The notes under the pieces are model-generated. The model saw only the letters and a list, made by a program, of their open reading frames with translations, did no database searches and was not told the DNA's origin. A stretch of 35,585 nucleotides of DNA, taken from the NCBI GenBank assembly GCA_025928015.1, contig JAICKJ010000004.1:1-35585 (forward strand), read 5' to 3'. The DNA is from Thermomicrobiales bacterium. Its GTDB lineage: Bacteria; Chloroflexota; Chloroflexia; Thermomicrobiales; UBA6265. Positions 26,245 through 35,138 of the stretch are shown here, in pieces; within the stretch, counting starts at the first letter, position 1, and every line of letters begins with the position of its first letter. The position numbers were made by a program, and so were the translations under genes.

Positions 26245-27108
26245 TCAGTCGTCCGGTTCGGTCTTGAGGCCGGATCGGGCGCGCTGCTCGGCGCCGGCGA
26301 CGAGGAGATTGAGCGCGCGCAGGAGGGCCGAGACGTTCTCGTCGTCGAGGACGTGCAGCGCCAGCGCCGTCTCCGCCGTGTTAAAGGCGATCAGGTCGTC
26401 GTCCGACGCGACATCGCTCTCCATCTTCGAGGCGGCGACGAGCGCGTTCAGCCAGGTCCTGGCCTCGTCGTTCGCTTCCTGCAAGAGGGCAAAGAGCCGG
26501 TCGGCGGCCTTGCTGCGGATGGCATCGTTGTCCGCCGCGGGAGGCTCCGGGGCGAGCGGCGCCCGGCGGGCCGGCGGCGGCGCCAGCGGCGCCTGGTCTC
26601 GCCGGCGTGGCCGCGCCGGCGCCGGGGCCTCTTCCGTCCGGTCCGGCACGGGCGGCTCCGGCGGGGGTGGCGTCGCCGCGACCTCTGGCTGCGAGCGCGT
26701 CAGCGCCCGGTAGGTGCCTGGCGTGGTCGCGAGGATGAAGCCGAAGTCATCGGTCTCGGCATTGGCGACCGCGCGCGGTCCGGGCGTATTCCGCGCGGAC
26801 GCGTCTTCCAGTGTTCGCACCCCGGCCTCGTACATCTCACGTCCGGACTTGCCGTCACCGCCGCGCGCGTCGAGGACGAAGGCGTAGACGAGGAAGGCCG
26901 CCGGGCCGACGGTGGAATCGAGCTGGATCGTGTAGATGGCGGCGTTCTGGTCGCGCTTGATCGCCGAGAGGTCGTTGCGCAGCTCGGCCAGCCCGTTGGA
27001 TGACGTCTCCAGACCGAGCACCTGGGCGAGGAAGGCGCCGGCGGCGCCGGTCAGCGCGTCGTCTGAACCGCCCGGGGAGGCGGGGGAGCGGTCATTGCGG
27101 GAGCTCAT
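26245..27108 (-). CDS. Hypothetical protein with Pro/Ala-rich linker
   Basis: Part of ORF 26245..27681; likely start MSSRNDRSPASPGG at 27108, because a longer ORF would overlap cdd antisense. Confidence 0.65.
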   Translation of the reverse strand: MSSRNDRSPASPGGSDDALTGAAGAFLAQVLGLETSSNGLAELRNDLSAIKRDQNAAIYTIQLDSTVGPAAFLVYAFVLDARGGDGKSGREMYEAGVRTLEDASARNTPGPRAVANAETDDFGFILATTPGTYRALTRSQPEVAATPPPPEPPVPDRTEEAPAPARPRRRDQAPLAPPPARRAPLAPEPPAADNDAIRSKAADRLFALLQEANDEARTWLNALVAASKMESDVASDDDLIAFNTAETALALHVLDDENVSALLRALNLLVAGAEQRARSGLKTEPDD

Positions 27109-27231
27109 GGGCATCCAATCAGCGAAGGCGGGCATCGGTGGCGGAAGCATGGCCGGATCATGCACAGAACCGTAGCATACCGAGTCACGGGGCGCGAAGA
27201 AAGCGACATGATTTGACACAAAGGAGGATCC

Positions 27232-27672
27232 ATGACCGCTCCCGATCTGACCCTGTCCGACGAGCAAACGACGGCGTTGCTGGCGACCGCGCGGACCGCG
27301 GCGACCCACGCCTACGTTCCCTATTCGCACTTCCCGGTCGGCGCGGCGGTGCTGACCGAGGACGGCGCGATCATCAGCGGCTGCAACATCGAAAACGCGA
27401 GCTATGGCCTGACCGTCTGCGCCGAGCGCGTCGCGATCTTCCAGGCCGTTGCGGCGGGGCACGACACGATCCGGGCGATCGCGGTCGTCGCGCCCAGGGC
27501 CCGCGGCACGACGCCGTGCGGGGCGTGCCGGCAGGTGATCAACGAGTTCAAGGCCCCCGACGGCCTGACGGTGATCCTGGAGGGATCGGACGGCCCGCTG
27601 ACGCTGCCATTTGATGCCATCCTGCCGCATGCATTCGGCCCCCGAGATCTGGAGCGGGACGATTCTGCGTAA
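27232..27672 (+). CDS. cdd: Cytidine deaminase
   Basis: YVPYSHFPVGAAVLTEDGAIISGCNIENASYGLTVCAERVAIF...TPCGACRQVINEF; aaaggaggatcc SD. Confidence 0.96.
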   Translation: MTAPDLTLSDEQTTALLATARTAATHAYVPYSHFPVGAAVLTEDGAIISGCNIENASYGLTVCAERVAIFQAVAAGHDTIRAIAVVAPRARGTTPCGACRQVINEFKAPDGLTVILEGSDGPLTLPFDAILPHAFGPRDLERDDSA

Positions 27673-27750
27673 GGTCACCAAGGGGGAACGGACGCAGGCA
27701 GGACGGCCCCCGCCGGGTGGATCAGGACGGTCAGAAGAAAGTCAGTGGCG

Positions 27751-27783
27751 GGACTAGACCAATAGTCCTATTTGGGGTAATAT
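27751..27783 (+). promoter_or_regulatory. Palindromic operator GGACTA-N6-TAGTCC followed by -10-like TAATAT
   Basis: ggactagaccaatagtcctatttggggTAATATgcg, ~220 nt upstream of the HTH gene at 28003. Confidence 0.4.
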
Positions 27784-28002
27784 GCGCATGTCATCATGAG
27801 GGGTGGGGTCGTAATTGACTTTCCGCTCATCGATCGCCATCCGCCGGGCGAATACGGTTGTCCGGGACCGGACCGAAGGCAGGGGAACGATGGTCCCCGG
27901 CGGGTACGAATGGAACCCCGGGGGCCGGGCAGTCGAACCGACCGCGGCGCGCGGCGTGACTGTCGATTATCACCTGCTGGCGCTTCGTTGGAGGTTCGAG
28001 AC

Positions 28003-28494
28003 ATGCGTGGTCGTCCGCTGGTCATTCAGTGGGAAGAATCGGAAGAGGAGTTGTACCGGTTGCTGCGGCGCGAGCGGAACGGGCATCGCCGGGCGCGCTA
28101 TCAGGCGCTCTGGATGCTCCGGCGCGGGCACAACATCGGCGAGGTCAGCCAGACGGTTGGCGTCGACTACCGGACGGTACAGCGCTGGGTCTCCTGGTAT
28201 CGCAAGGAAGGGCTCGACGCGGTCATCCGGCGCACGCCGGGCTATGCCGCGCCGGGCCAACCGTCGCGGCTGTCCCGCGAACAGATCGAGCAACTCACCG
28301 CGCGGGCGGACACTGGCGCCTTCCGCACGGTGCGCGACGCGATGACGTGGGTCGAGCGCGAGTTCGGTGTCACCTACACCTACACCGGCATGCACGCTCT
28401 GCTCAACCGGAGCCAGGGGCGGGAGCGGCAGGACGAGGAGAACCATCACTCGTCACGCAGACCGGGCCGCGAGCTCTTCGACCACTCTGTCTGA
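28003..28494 (+). CDS. IS630-type helix-turn-helix protein without DDE domain (orphan regulator or transposase N-terminal remnant)
   Basis: RRERNGHRRARYQALWMLRRGHNIGEVSQTVGVDYRTVQRWVSWYRKEGLDAVIRRTPGYAAPGQPSRLSREQIEQLTARADTG...; no DDE motifs downstream in any frame that I could read. Confidence 0.7.
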   Translation: MRGRPLVIQWEESEEELYRLLRRERNGHRRARYQALWMLRRGHNIGEVSQTVGVDYRTVQRWVSWYRKEGLDAVIRRTPGYAAPGQPSRLSREQIEQLTARADTGAFRTVRDAMTWVEREFGVTYTYTGMHALLNRSQGRERQDEENHHSSRRPGRELFDHSV

Positions 28495-28707
28495 GCCGCG
28501 GCGGCCAATGGCCGGTCAGCGCCCACTGCGCACCGTGCAGCGGGCTTATTTGGCGCCCCCGGCCGGCGCGTTCGCCGCCCGCGCCGGACGCGGTGCAGCG
28601 CGACCTGGATGCGCTCACCCCAACCCGTCTGCGCGTAATTGCCAGCCACGCCACATTGCCGGAAGATGCCACCTGATGTGGGCTTTCGGAGCGTGGAGGA
28701 GCATTTC

Positions 28708-31458
28708 GTGCCGCGTGCCAAACTGGATGAGCTGGAAGGGTACCTGACCACTTCGGCGGTCTCCCGGACGTTGGGCCTTTCCCCGTATCTGATCAAGGCG
28801 CGGATCGCCGACGGCGCGCTGCCGCCCCCCTCCCGGGTGAGCGACGCCGGGGTGCTGATGTTCGACGAGGCGTGGATGGCCGCCGCGCGCGAGGCGCTGG
28901 ACGCCGCGCCGCTTCGCCAGCGGCGGCCGCGGCATTCCGGCCGCGCGATGCTGCCCTCGCCGGAATCCGTGCTCGGCCACACCATGGGCGAGGCCGGCTG
29001 GCTGCCGGACTGGGCGGAGATCGTCCACTACTTCCACGTGCTGGCCGGCGCGTCGGACCGGGTCGAGGTCGAGGTCCTGGGGGAATCGACCAGCGGCAGG
29101 CCCTACATCGTCGTGGCCATTTCCGCGCCGGAGAACCTGACGCCGGCGGCGCGAGCGCGCGAACGGGAGCTGCTGGACCAGCTCTGGGACCCGCGTGGGC
29201 TGGACGATGCCGAACTGGAGCAGATCGTGCAGGAGGCGCGGTCGGTCGGGATCATCCTGGCAACGCAGCACGCGAACGAGATCGGCGCCGCGCTGATGAC
29301 GCTGGAGCTGGCCCACGACCTGGCCAGCGGCCGCGATGCCGACACCCAGGAGCTGCTGGCGAACACCCTCACCTTGCTTGTCCCGAGTCATAACCCCGAT
29401 GGCGTGCAGATGATCGCCGATTGGTACCGGCGCTGGCGCGGCACCGAGTACGACGGCAGCGACCTCCCCTGGCTGTATCACCCCTACGTGGGGCATGACA
29501 ACAACCGCGACTGGTTCATGCTGACGCAGGCGGAGACGCGCAATTATGTCGCGCTCCACAACCGGGAGCACCCGCAGGCGGTTTTCGACATGCATCAGAT
29601 GGGCCGGCTCGGGCCGCGCTTCATGGTGCCGCCCTTCATCGACCCGCTCGATCCGAATCAGGACCCGCTGATCCAGCAGGGGTTCGCCGCGCTGGGCACG
29701 CACATCGCCCAGCGGCTGACCGCGGCGAACAAGGCCGGCGTGGTCACGCAGGCGATCTTCGACAACTATTCGCCATCGCTCGCCTACGGCAACTACCACG
29801 GCAGCGTCGATCTGCTCAGCGAGGCGGCCAGCGCGAAGCTGGCGACGCCGGTGATGCTGAAAGAGGACGAGCTGAAGGAGGAGCACGGCGAGTTCGACCC
29901 CAAACAGCGCCGCTGGAACCAGCCGCAGCCGTGGAAGGGGGGCGAGTGGAGCCTGCGGGAGATCGTCGCGTACGACAAGATCGCCGCCCGCGCCTTCCTC
30001 GACCATCTCGCGCGCAACCGGGCGCAATGGCTGCGCGACTACGCGACGATCAATGCGCGGAGCGCGACGCGGACCGAGAAACCGTACGCATTTGTCTTTC
30101 CGCCGGCGCAACGGGACCCCTGGACGGCGAGCGAACTGCTCGCGACGCTGCACGACGGGCTGGTGGACGTCGAGGAGGCAACCGCGCCGTTCGTCGCCGG
30201 CGGCGTGACCTGGCCGGCGGGGAGCGCGCTGGTCCGGCTCGATCAACCCGCTGGCACCTTCGCCAAGACCTTGCTGGAGGTCCAGGCCTATCCCGACCAG
30301 CGCAAGTGGCCGGGCGGCCCGCCGGCGCCGCCCTATGACATCGCCGGCCACACGCTGCCGATCCAGATGGGCGTGCGGGCGGTCGCGGTCGAGCAGCCAC
30401 TGGCCGAGGATTTGCCGACACGCATCCTCGATGAGATCTCCTCTCCATCCGGATCGGTCAGCGGCACGGGCGAGGCCGGCTACGGCTTCGACGCGACGAC
30501 GAACCAGTGGGCGCGGGCGGTCAACGCGCTGCTGACCAGGGACACGCCGGTGTACCGCATCACGGAGGCCGCGCGCGGGTTGCAGCCGGGCGCGGTGATC
30601 GTGCCGGACAGGCCGGAGATGCGCGACCGGCTGAGCCGGCTGGCGGCGGAGACCGGGATCGAGATGCGGGCGCTGGAGGCAGGCGAGCCGCTCAACGGAC
30701 TACGACAGGGCCGCACCCGGCTCGGCGTTTACCAGCCGTGGACGGCCTGCATCGACGAGGGGTGGGCGCGCTGGGTACTGGAGCAGTACGGCTATCCGTA
30801 CGAGACGCTGCACAACGCCGACATCCGGCAGGGTGGATTGCGCGAGCGGTTCGACGCGGTCGTGATCCCGGAGATGACGGCCGCGGAGCTGACGGACGGC
30901 CGGGGTGAAAAGGGGCGGTACGGCGATCCCTATCCGCCCGAATACACCGGCGGGCTGGGCGAGCTGGGACTCGACGAGCTGAAGGCGTTCACCCGCGCGG
31001 GCGGCACGCTGATCGTGATCGACCGCGCGACGGCGGCGTTCATTGAGCACTTCGCGCTGCCGGTCCGACTGCCGCTGCGTGGCGTCAGCGAATCGGAGTT
31101 CTATTGCCCGGGATCGCTGCTGCGGGTCGTGATGGACTCGACCCATCCCCTCGGCTGGGGGTTGGCGCGGGAGACTGCCGTGCTCTTCATGCACAGCCTC
31201 GTCTTCGAGGCGACCGACCCGAGCGCGACAGTCGTGGCGCGGTACCCGCACGCCGATCCGAATCTGAGTGGTTGGATCCTGGGTGAAGAGAAGATCGAGG
31301 GCAAGGGCGCGCTGGTCGACGTCGCCTTCGGCGAGGGCCGGGTGGTGCTGGTCGGCTTCCGGCCCTATTTCCGGGCGCAGACCCGAGGCACCTACCGCGT
31401 GCTCTTCAACGCCATTGCCCGCGCCGGGTGCGAGGAAGCGCAGATTCGGTTGGAGTAG
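28708..31458 (+). CDS. M14-family zinc carboxypeptidase-like protein with N-terminal excisionase/MerR-like HTH
   Basis: GTG 28708 with ggaggagcatttc SD. N-term YLTTSAVSRTLGLSPYLIKARIADGALPPPSRVSDAGVLMFDEAWMAAAREAL. Peptidase motifs ILATQHANEIGAALMTLE, LLVPSHNPDGVQM, GHDNNRDWFM, FDMHQMG. Confidence 0.85.
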   Translation: MPRAKLDELEGYLTTSAVSRTLGLSPYLIKARIADGALPPPSRVSDAGVLMFDEAWMAAAREALDAAPLRQRRPRHSGRAMLPSPESVLGHTMGEAGWLPDWAEIVHYFHVLAGASDRVEVEVLGESTSGRPYIVVAISAPENLTPAARARERELLDQLWDPRGLDDAELEQIVQEARSVGIILATQHANEIGAALMTLELAHDLASGRDADTQELLANTLTLLVPSHNPDGVQMIADWYRRWRGTEYDGSDLPWLYHPYVGHDNNRDWFMLTQAETRNYVALHNREHPQAVFDMHQMGRLGPRFMVPPFIDPLDPNQDPLIQQGFAALGTHIAQRLTAANKAGVVTQAIFDNYSPSLAYGNYHGSVDLLSEAASAKLATPVMLKEDELKEEHGEFDPKQRRWNQPQPWKGGEWSLREIVAYDKIAARAFLDHLARNRAQWLRDYATINARSATRTEKPYAFVFPPAQRDPWTASELLATLHDGLVDVEEATAPFVAGGVTWPAGSALVRLDQPAGTFAKTLLEVQAYPDQRKWPGGPPAPPYDIAGHTLPIQMGVRAVAVEQPLAEDLPTRILDEISSPSGSVSGTGEAGYGFDATTNQWARAVNALLTRDTPVYRITEAARGLQPGAVIVPDRPEMRDRLSRLAAETGIEMRALEAGEPLNGLRQGRTRLGVYQPWTACIDEGWARWVLEQYGYPYETLHNADIRQGGLRERFDAVVIPEMTAAELTDGRGEKGRYGDPYPPEYTGGLGELGLDELKAFTRAGGTLIVIDRATAAFIEHFALPVRLPLRGVSESEFYCPGSLLRVVMDSTHPLGWGLARETAVLFMHSLVFEATDPSATVVARYPHADPNLSGWILGEEKIEGKGALVDVAFGEGRVVLVGFRPYFRAQTRGTYRVLFNAIARAGCEEAQIRLE

Positions 31459-31477
31459 CACTCAGACATCCGCGGCG

Positions 31478-31690
31478 ATGACGGCGGATGAACGAGACGG
31501 ATCGCAGCTGGAGGAGGCGATCCTCGTCGGCCCCGACGTGGGCGAGGTCGCCGGCGCGCATCGAGCCGGCATGGCGACAGTTGGCGTCAACGCGGATGCG
31601 AACGCCCGAGCGGACAGCTCAACGAGCAGTTTGCCGGAGTTGCTGACACGTTACGTTGCGCTACGTGGAATGAGCTTCCGCGTCCCGTAA
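31478..31690 (+). pseudogene. Possible C-terminal fragment of a HAD-superfamily hydrolase
   Basis: ILVGPDVGEVAGAHRAGMATVGVNADANARADSSTSSLPELLTRYVAL resembles the GDxxxDVxGAxxAGMxTVGV...ADxxxxSLxEL end of HAD phosphatases; no N-terminal half. Confidence 0.4.
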
Positions 31691-31996
31691 GAACGCCTGG
31701 ACGGCCTCGTCGTCGTGACATCTCATACGCAAGCTACCGGCCGGCGAGGTTGGGGGAAGTGCTCGTACATACGCAGGCCGATCTTGTTGGATGAGATGTT
31801 CAGCAGCACGCCGGTTCCTCTCCTCACCCTTCTGATCGCCCTCACGGTACAAGAAGACCGTTGCTCCGGCGGGCATCTCATCCCAAATGGATTCGTCCTG
31901 GATCAGGAGATCGACGAATTGGGACGTCAATTCGATGTCCTCATCCACACGCGTCTGCTGCTCAGCTGCTGATCGCGCAGTCATCGGCTTCTCCAT
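31661..31996 (-). CDS. Small protein, DUF5647-like
   Basis: VDEDIELTSQFVDLLIQDESIWDEMPAGATVFLYREGDQKGEERNRRAAEHLIQQDRPAYVRAL; overlaps the end of the upstream small gene. Confidence 0.55.
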   Translation of the reverse strand: MEKPMTARSAAEQQTRVDEDIELTSQFVDLLIQDESIWDEMPAGATVFLYREGDQKGEERNRRAAEHLIQQDRPAYVRALPPTSPAGSLRMRCHDDEAVQAFLRDAEAHST

Positions 31997-32324
31997 TGGA
32001 AGTCATCACGATATCGGCGCCAATTTTCACGAATGTCCTCGAGCGCCAGTTGCAACGCATCGTTCAAGGTGAGGTGATCGGGTAGCCACGTCTTCCGAAC
32101 TGTCCTTCCAGCCTCATCGAGCAGGTCGCGATGGGCCCGCCCATGGCTTCCATCATACATATCGCACCACCGCAACATAATCGTCCTCGGCATCAGATCG
32201 GCGCATCTCATACTGGACTACGAAATCGCTCAACGTCCCGCGCTCGACATTGAGTCATGCGGACGTAGTTGCGTCCCGGGTCAGATTCTTCCAAAGGGCG
32301 AATGATGTCGTCTCGCCAGGGCAT
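31981..32324 (-). pseudogene. Small DUF7718-like protein gene carrying two frameshifts
   Basis: Reconstructed: MPWRDDIIRPLEESDPGRNYVRM|LNVERGTLSDFVVQYEMRRSDAEDDYVAVVRY|DGSHGRAHRDLLDEAGRTVRKTWLPDHLTLNDALQLALEDIRENWRRYRDDFQWRSR; shifts near 32255 (1 nt) and 32156-32159 (4-nt gtat duplication on minus strand). Confidence 0.55.
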
Positions 32325-32334
32325 CAGGCCGTCC

Positions 32335-33159
32335 TCAGGGGAGGAAGTAGATCCACTCCGGGGTGCTGAAGCGGTCGGTGATGAGGCGCTTGGCTTCGGC
32401 GTATTCGCTGTCGGTGACCTGATCGTCGACGAGCCCGAAGCGGGCGCGGAAGTGGCCGATCAGGTGGTGGATGATGACGTCGCGGTCGAGATCGGTCTGC
32501 TGGCGCAGGGGGCCGACGCGCTTGTCGGCCGACTTGACGCCCTTGTCACTCAGCTTCTCCTTGCCGACGCGCAGGATCTTCGACATCAGCGACGTGTTCA
32601 TCTGGTAGGCCATCGTCGTGTGGTGGAGGACCGCGCCACCACGCCGCGCCTGGGCGGCGCCGCCGATCTTGCCGCCGGTCGAGGTGATGTCGTTCAGTGG
32701 CTGGTACCAGGCCTCAACGCCCAGCTCGCGCAGCGCGTCGATCACCCACGAGTCGAAGAAGGCGTAGGACTCCGGGAAGCTCATGCCGGCGACCATTTCC
32801 TCGGGCGCGAAGATCGAGTAGGTGATCGTGCCCTCCGGCTCGATGAACATGGCGCCGCCGCCGCTGATCCGGCGGACGAGCTGGACGTTGTGCTCCGCCA
32901 TCGCCCGCTCGTCGACCTCGTTGCGCACCGACTGGAAACGGCCGAGGACGACGCAGGAGCGATCCCAGCCCCAGATGCGCAGGGTCGGCGGCCGCTCGCC
33001 GCTGCCGACGCGGAGGGTGAGCACCTCGTCGAGGGCCATGTTGACCAGCGGCGGGGTCGGCTCGGGCGGGATCAGGTGCCAGCGATAGCGCTTCCAGCGC
33101 GCCTCGCGCTCCTCCGGCAGGCCGCCGGCGAGCTCATCCAGGAGGTTTCCTTCGGTCAC
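32335..33159 (-). CDS. lplA: Lipoate--protein ligase (LplA catalytic part)
   Basis: VNMALDEVLTLRVGSGERPPTLRIWGWDRSCVVLGRFQ, VQLVRRISGGGAMFIEPEGTITYSI, GGKIGGAAQARRGGAVLHHTTM. Confidence 0.9.
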   Translation of the reverse strand: MTEGNLLDELAGGLPEEREARWKRYRWHLIPPEPTPPLVNMALDEVLTLRVGSGERPPTLRIWGWDRSCVVLGRFQSVRNEVDERAMAEHNVQLVRRISGGGAMFIEPEGTITYSIFAPEEMVAGMSFPESYAFFDSWVIDALRELGVEAWYQPLNDITSTGGKIGGAAQARRGGAVLHHTTMAYQMNTSLMSKILRVGKEKLSDKGVKSADKRVGPLRQQTDLDRDVIIHHLIGHFRARFGLVDDQVTDSEYAEAKRLITDRFSTPEWIYFLP

Positions 33160-33455
33160 GTTCGTCCCTGCTCCTCGGAATCGACGAGTCCTCGCTCCAC
33201 CGCCGTGGCGATCGCCTCCGGCGAGGTGCCCAGCAGCTCGGCGCCGGGCGGAAAGCCGAGCCGGATCCGCTCGGCCAGCGCATCGCCGCCCAGCATACGG
33301 TCCACGCCCTCGAGCGCGCCGCTCAGGGCCGGCAGGGCGTCCTCCGGGTAGAGGAAAAAATCGCCGGAGATCATCACGTTGGTCAGCCGGCCGTCCTGGA
33401 CGTCGAAATCGACGACGACCAGCTTCCCACCCGGCGTCTTGAACTCACCGTGCAT
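33156..33455 (-). CDS. lplB: Lipoate--protein ligase small subunit (LplB, lipoate ligase C-terminal-type domain)
   Basis: MHGEFKTPGGKLVVVDFDVQDGRLTNVMISGDFFLYPEDALPALSGALEG; ATGA overlap with lplA. Confidence 0.85.
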   Translation of the reverse strand: MHGEFKTPGGKLVVVDFDVQDGRLTNVMISGDFFLYPEDALPALSGALEGVDRMLGGDALAERIRLGFPPGAELLGTSPEAIATAVERGLVDSEEQGRT

Positions 33456-33490
33456 CGTTGCTCCTCACCCCATTCTCCACCGCCTGCCAT

Positions 33491-34795
33491 TTACGCCGTG
33501 GCGGGCGGATTTGGCAAGGCGAGGCGCACCGCCCGGGCCGCCGCCTCGCCACTCAGCATCGCACCATTGATACTCGCGTCCACCGTTGCGTCCGATGCAA
33601 GGTAGAGGCGCGGCGTGCCGGTCACCACGTCGGGCAAGCGGCGGTGGATGCCGGGCGGCTGCGCATAGAGCGCGTGGGGCGTACGCACCGTCCGGAGCGC
33701 CGTCCATGCTCCGCCGGGCAGCATACGCGCGGCGTCGTCCTCCGCCCAGCCGGCGAGCGTGGCATCGTCCGCCCGCTGCGCCTGCTCGCCGAGCAACACG
33801 GCGGCGACCAGATGGCGGCCGGCCGGCGCGTAGGTTGGTTGCGTGGCGGAGAGCGGGACGATGTGATTGACACGACTTGCACCGGTGCCATCGACCACGA
33901 GCCGCGTGCCGATGCCGGCGTCGCGGTCGCTCGCCAAATAGACGGTCACACAGCCCACGAACTCGTCCGGCAGGGCGGCGATGCCCGTCAGCTTGCGCGC
34001 GGCGGCGGGATCGGCCGCGACGACGACCGCGGCGGCCCGATGCTCCACGTCGCCGGCGCGGACGCCGGTAACGCCCTCGTCATCGTACAGCAGGGCCGTG
34101 ACCCGCTGGCCGAATCGTATTCCGCCGGGCGGCAAACGTCCGGCGAGCGCCTCCGCCACGGCGCCCATGCCACCGGCCGGCAGCACCGGTGCGCCGCGGA
34201 CGAGCATCTTGAGCGTGAAGAGGAAGACGCCCTCGCTGCTGGCCAGGCGGCGGTCGAGCGTAATCCCGCCCCAGAAGCCGCGGGCCACGGCCTCGATGTA
34301 GTCGCCACTGAACCCCTCCGCCGCCAGCAGCGTCGCGATCGACCGGTCCTCGGCCTGCTCGTTGGCGGCGTCGGCGGCGCAGTCCCACCGGGCGCGGATC
34401 ACCCGCGCGGTCAGCGCGGCGAGATGCGCGGCATCGCCGGGATGGATAAAGGGCGCGCGGAGATCGGCGACGGCGCCGCCCGGGCGGCGCAGCGGATCGA
34501 CGAGCGAGACGAGACCGGCGCCAGTCCAGACGCTCATGCCGGCATCGAACGGTCTGGCGCCGAGCGCGGCGAGATCGAGGTGGCGCCGCACGGCGGGATA
34601 GGTCGGGAAAAGGGCCTGAAACCCGTGGTCGAGGAGGAAGCCATCGCCGGAGCGGTCCGTGCGGACCCGACCGCCGACCGTGTCCGCCCCTTCCAGGACC
34701 GTGACCGGCGCGCCCGCCGCGTGGAGCTGCGTCGCGCAGGTCAGCCCGGCCAGCCCGGCGCCGACGATAATGACCTCCGTCTCCGGATTCGCCAT
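33491..34795 (-). CDS. FAD-dependent oxidoreductase (amine oxidase/phytoene desaturase-like)
   Basis: EVIIVGAGLAGLTCATQLHAAGAPVTVLEGADTVGGRVRTDRSGDGFLLDHGFQALFPTYP; C-terminal LYLASDATVDASINGAMLSGEAAARAV. Confidence 0.93.
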   Translation of the reverse strand: MANPETEVIIVGAGLAGLTCATQLHAAGAPVTVLEGADTVGGRVRTDRSGDGFLLDHGFQALFPTYPAVRRHLDLAALGARPFDAGMSVWTGAGLVSLVDPLRRPGGAVADLRAPFIHPGDAAHLAALTARVIRARWDCAADAANEQAEDRSIATLLAAEGFSGDYIEAVARGFWGGITLDRRLASSEGVFLFTLKMLVRGAPVLPAGGMGAVAEALAGRLPPGGIRFGQRVTALLYDDEGVTGVRAGDVEHRAAAVVVAADPAAARKLTGIAALPDEFVGCVTVYLASDRDAGIGTRLVVDGTGASRVNHIVPLSATQPTYAPAGRHLVAAVLLGEQAQRADDATLAGWAEDDAARMLPGGAWTALRTVRTPHALYAQPPGIHRRLPDVVTGTPRLYLASDATVDASINGAMLSGEAAARAVRLALPNPPATA

Positions 34796-34947
34796 CCGGC
34801 ACCTTTCATCGCGGCGCGTTCGCCGGAGTGCGCCCCAGCCGGCCGAAACCTTTTGCCGGGGACGCGCGTTTCAATGAGTGAAGGGGCGACGGCGACCTCC
34901 GTAGTGTCGCCGGGCACTCAGTCGGGACACCAGCCAGTCTTGACTAC

Positions 34948-34976
34948 TTGTCACCATAGAACAGGTGTGCTACATT
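34948..34976 (+). promoter_or_regulatory. Sigma70-like promoter TTGTCA-N17-TACATT (extended TGC)
   Basis: ttgtcaccatagaacaggtgtgctacatt in an otherwise ORF-free intergenic region. Confidence 0.5.
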
Positions 34977-35050
34977 GTGTCTGCCACAATGAACGGACGC
35001 CTCCCCACAGGCGCCGGTGGCAGCACAACCCCCTCTTTCCCTCCCTCCCT

Positions 35051-35081
35051 GAGCCACTGGTCCCCCAAAGACCGGTGGCTC
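35051..35081. terminator. 12-bp stem-loop (gagccactggtc-ccccaaa-gaccggtggctc), one wobble pair
   Basis: Located between the + strand promoter at 34948 and the 3' end of the minus-strand DinB-like gene; could terminate either. Confidence 0.55.
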
Positions 35082-35138
35082 TCCCCTTTCGCCGGGCGAC
35101 GCCAGACACAGGGTTCGGCGCTACGGCGTGGTGGACGA

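Noticed and set aside
28615-30351. 578-aa minus-strand ORF
   Set aside because: Antisense shadow of the M14 peptidase gene, no recognisable domain.
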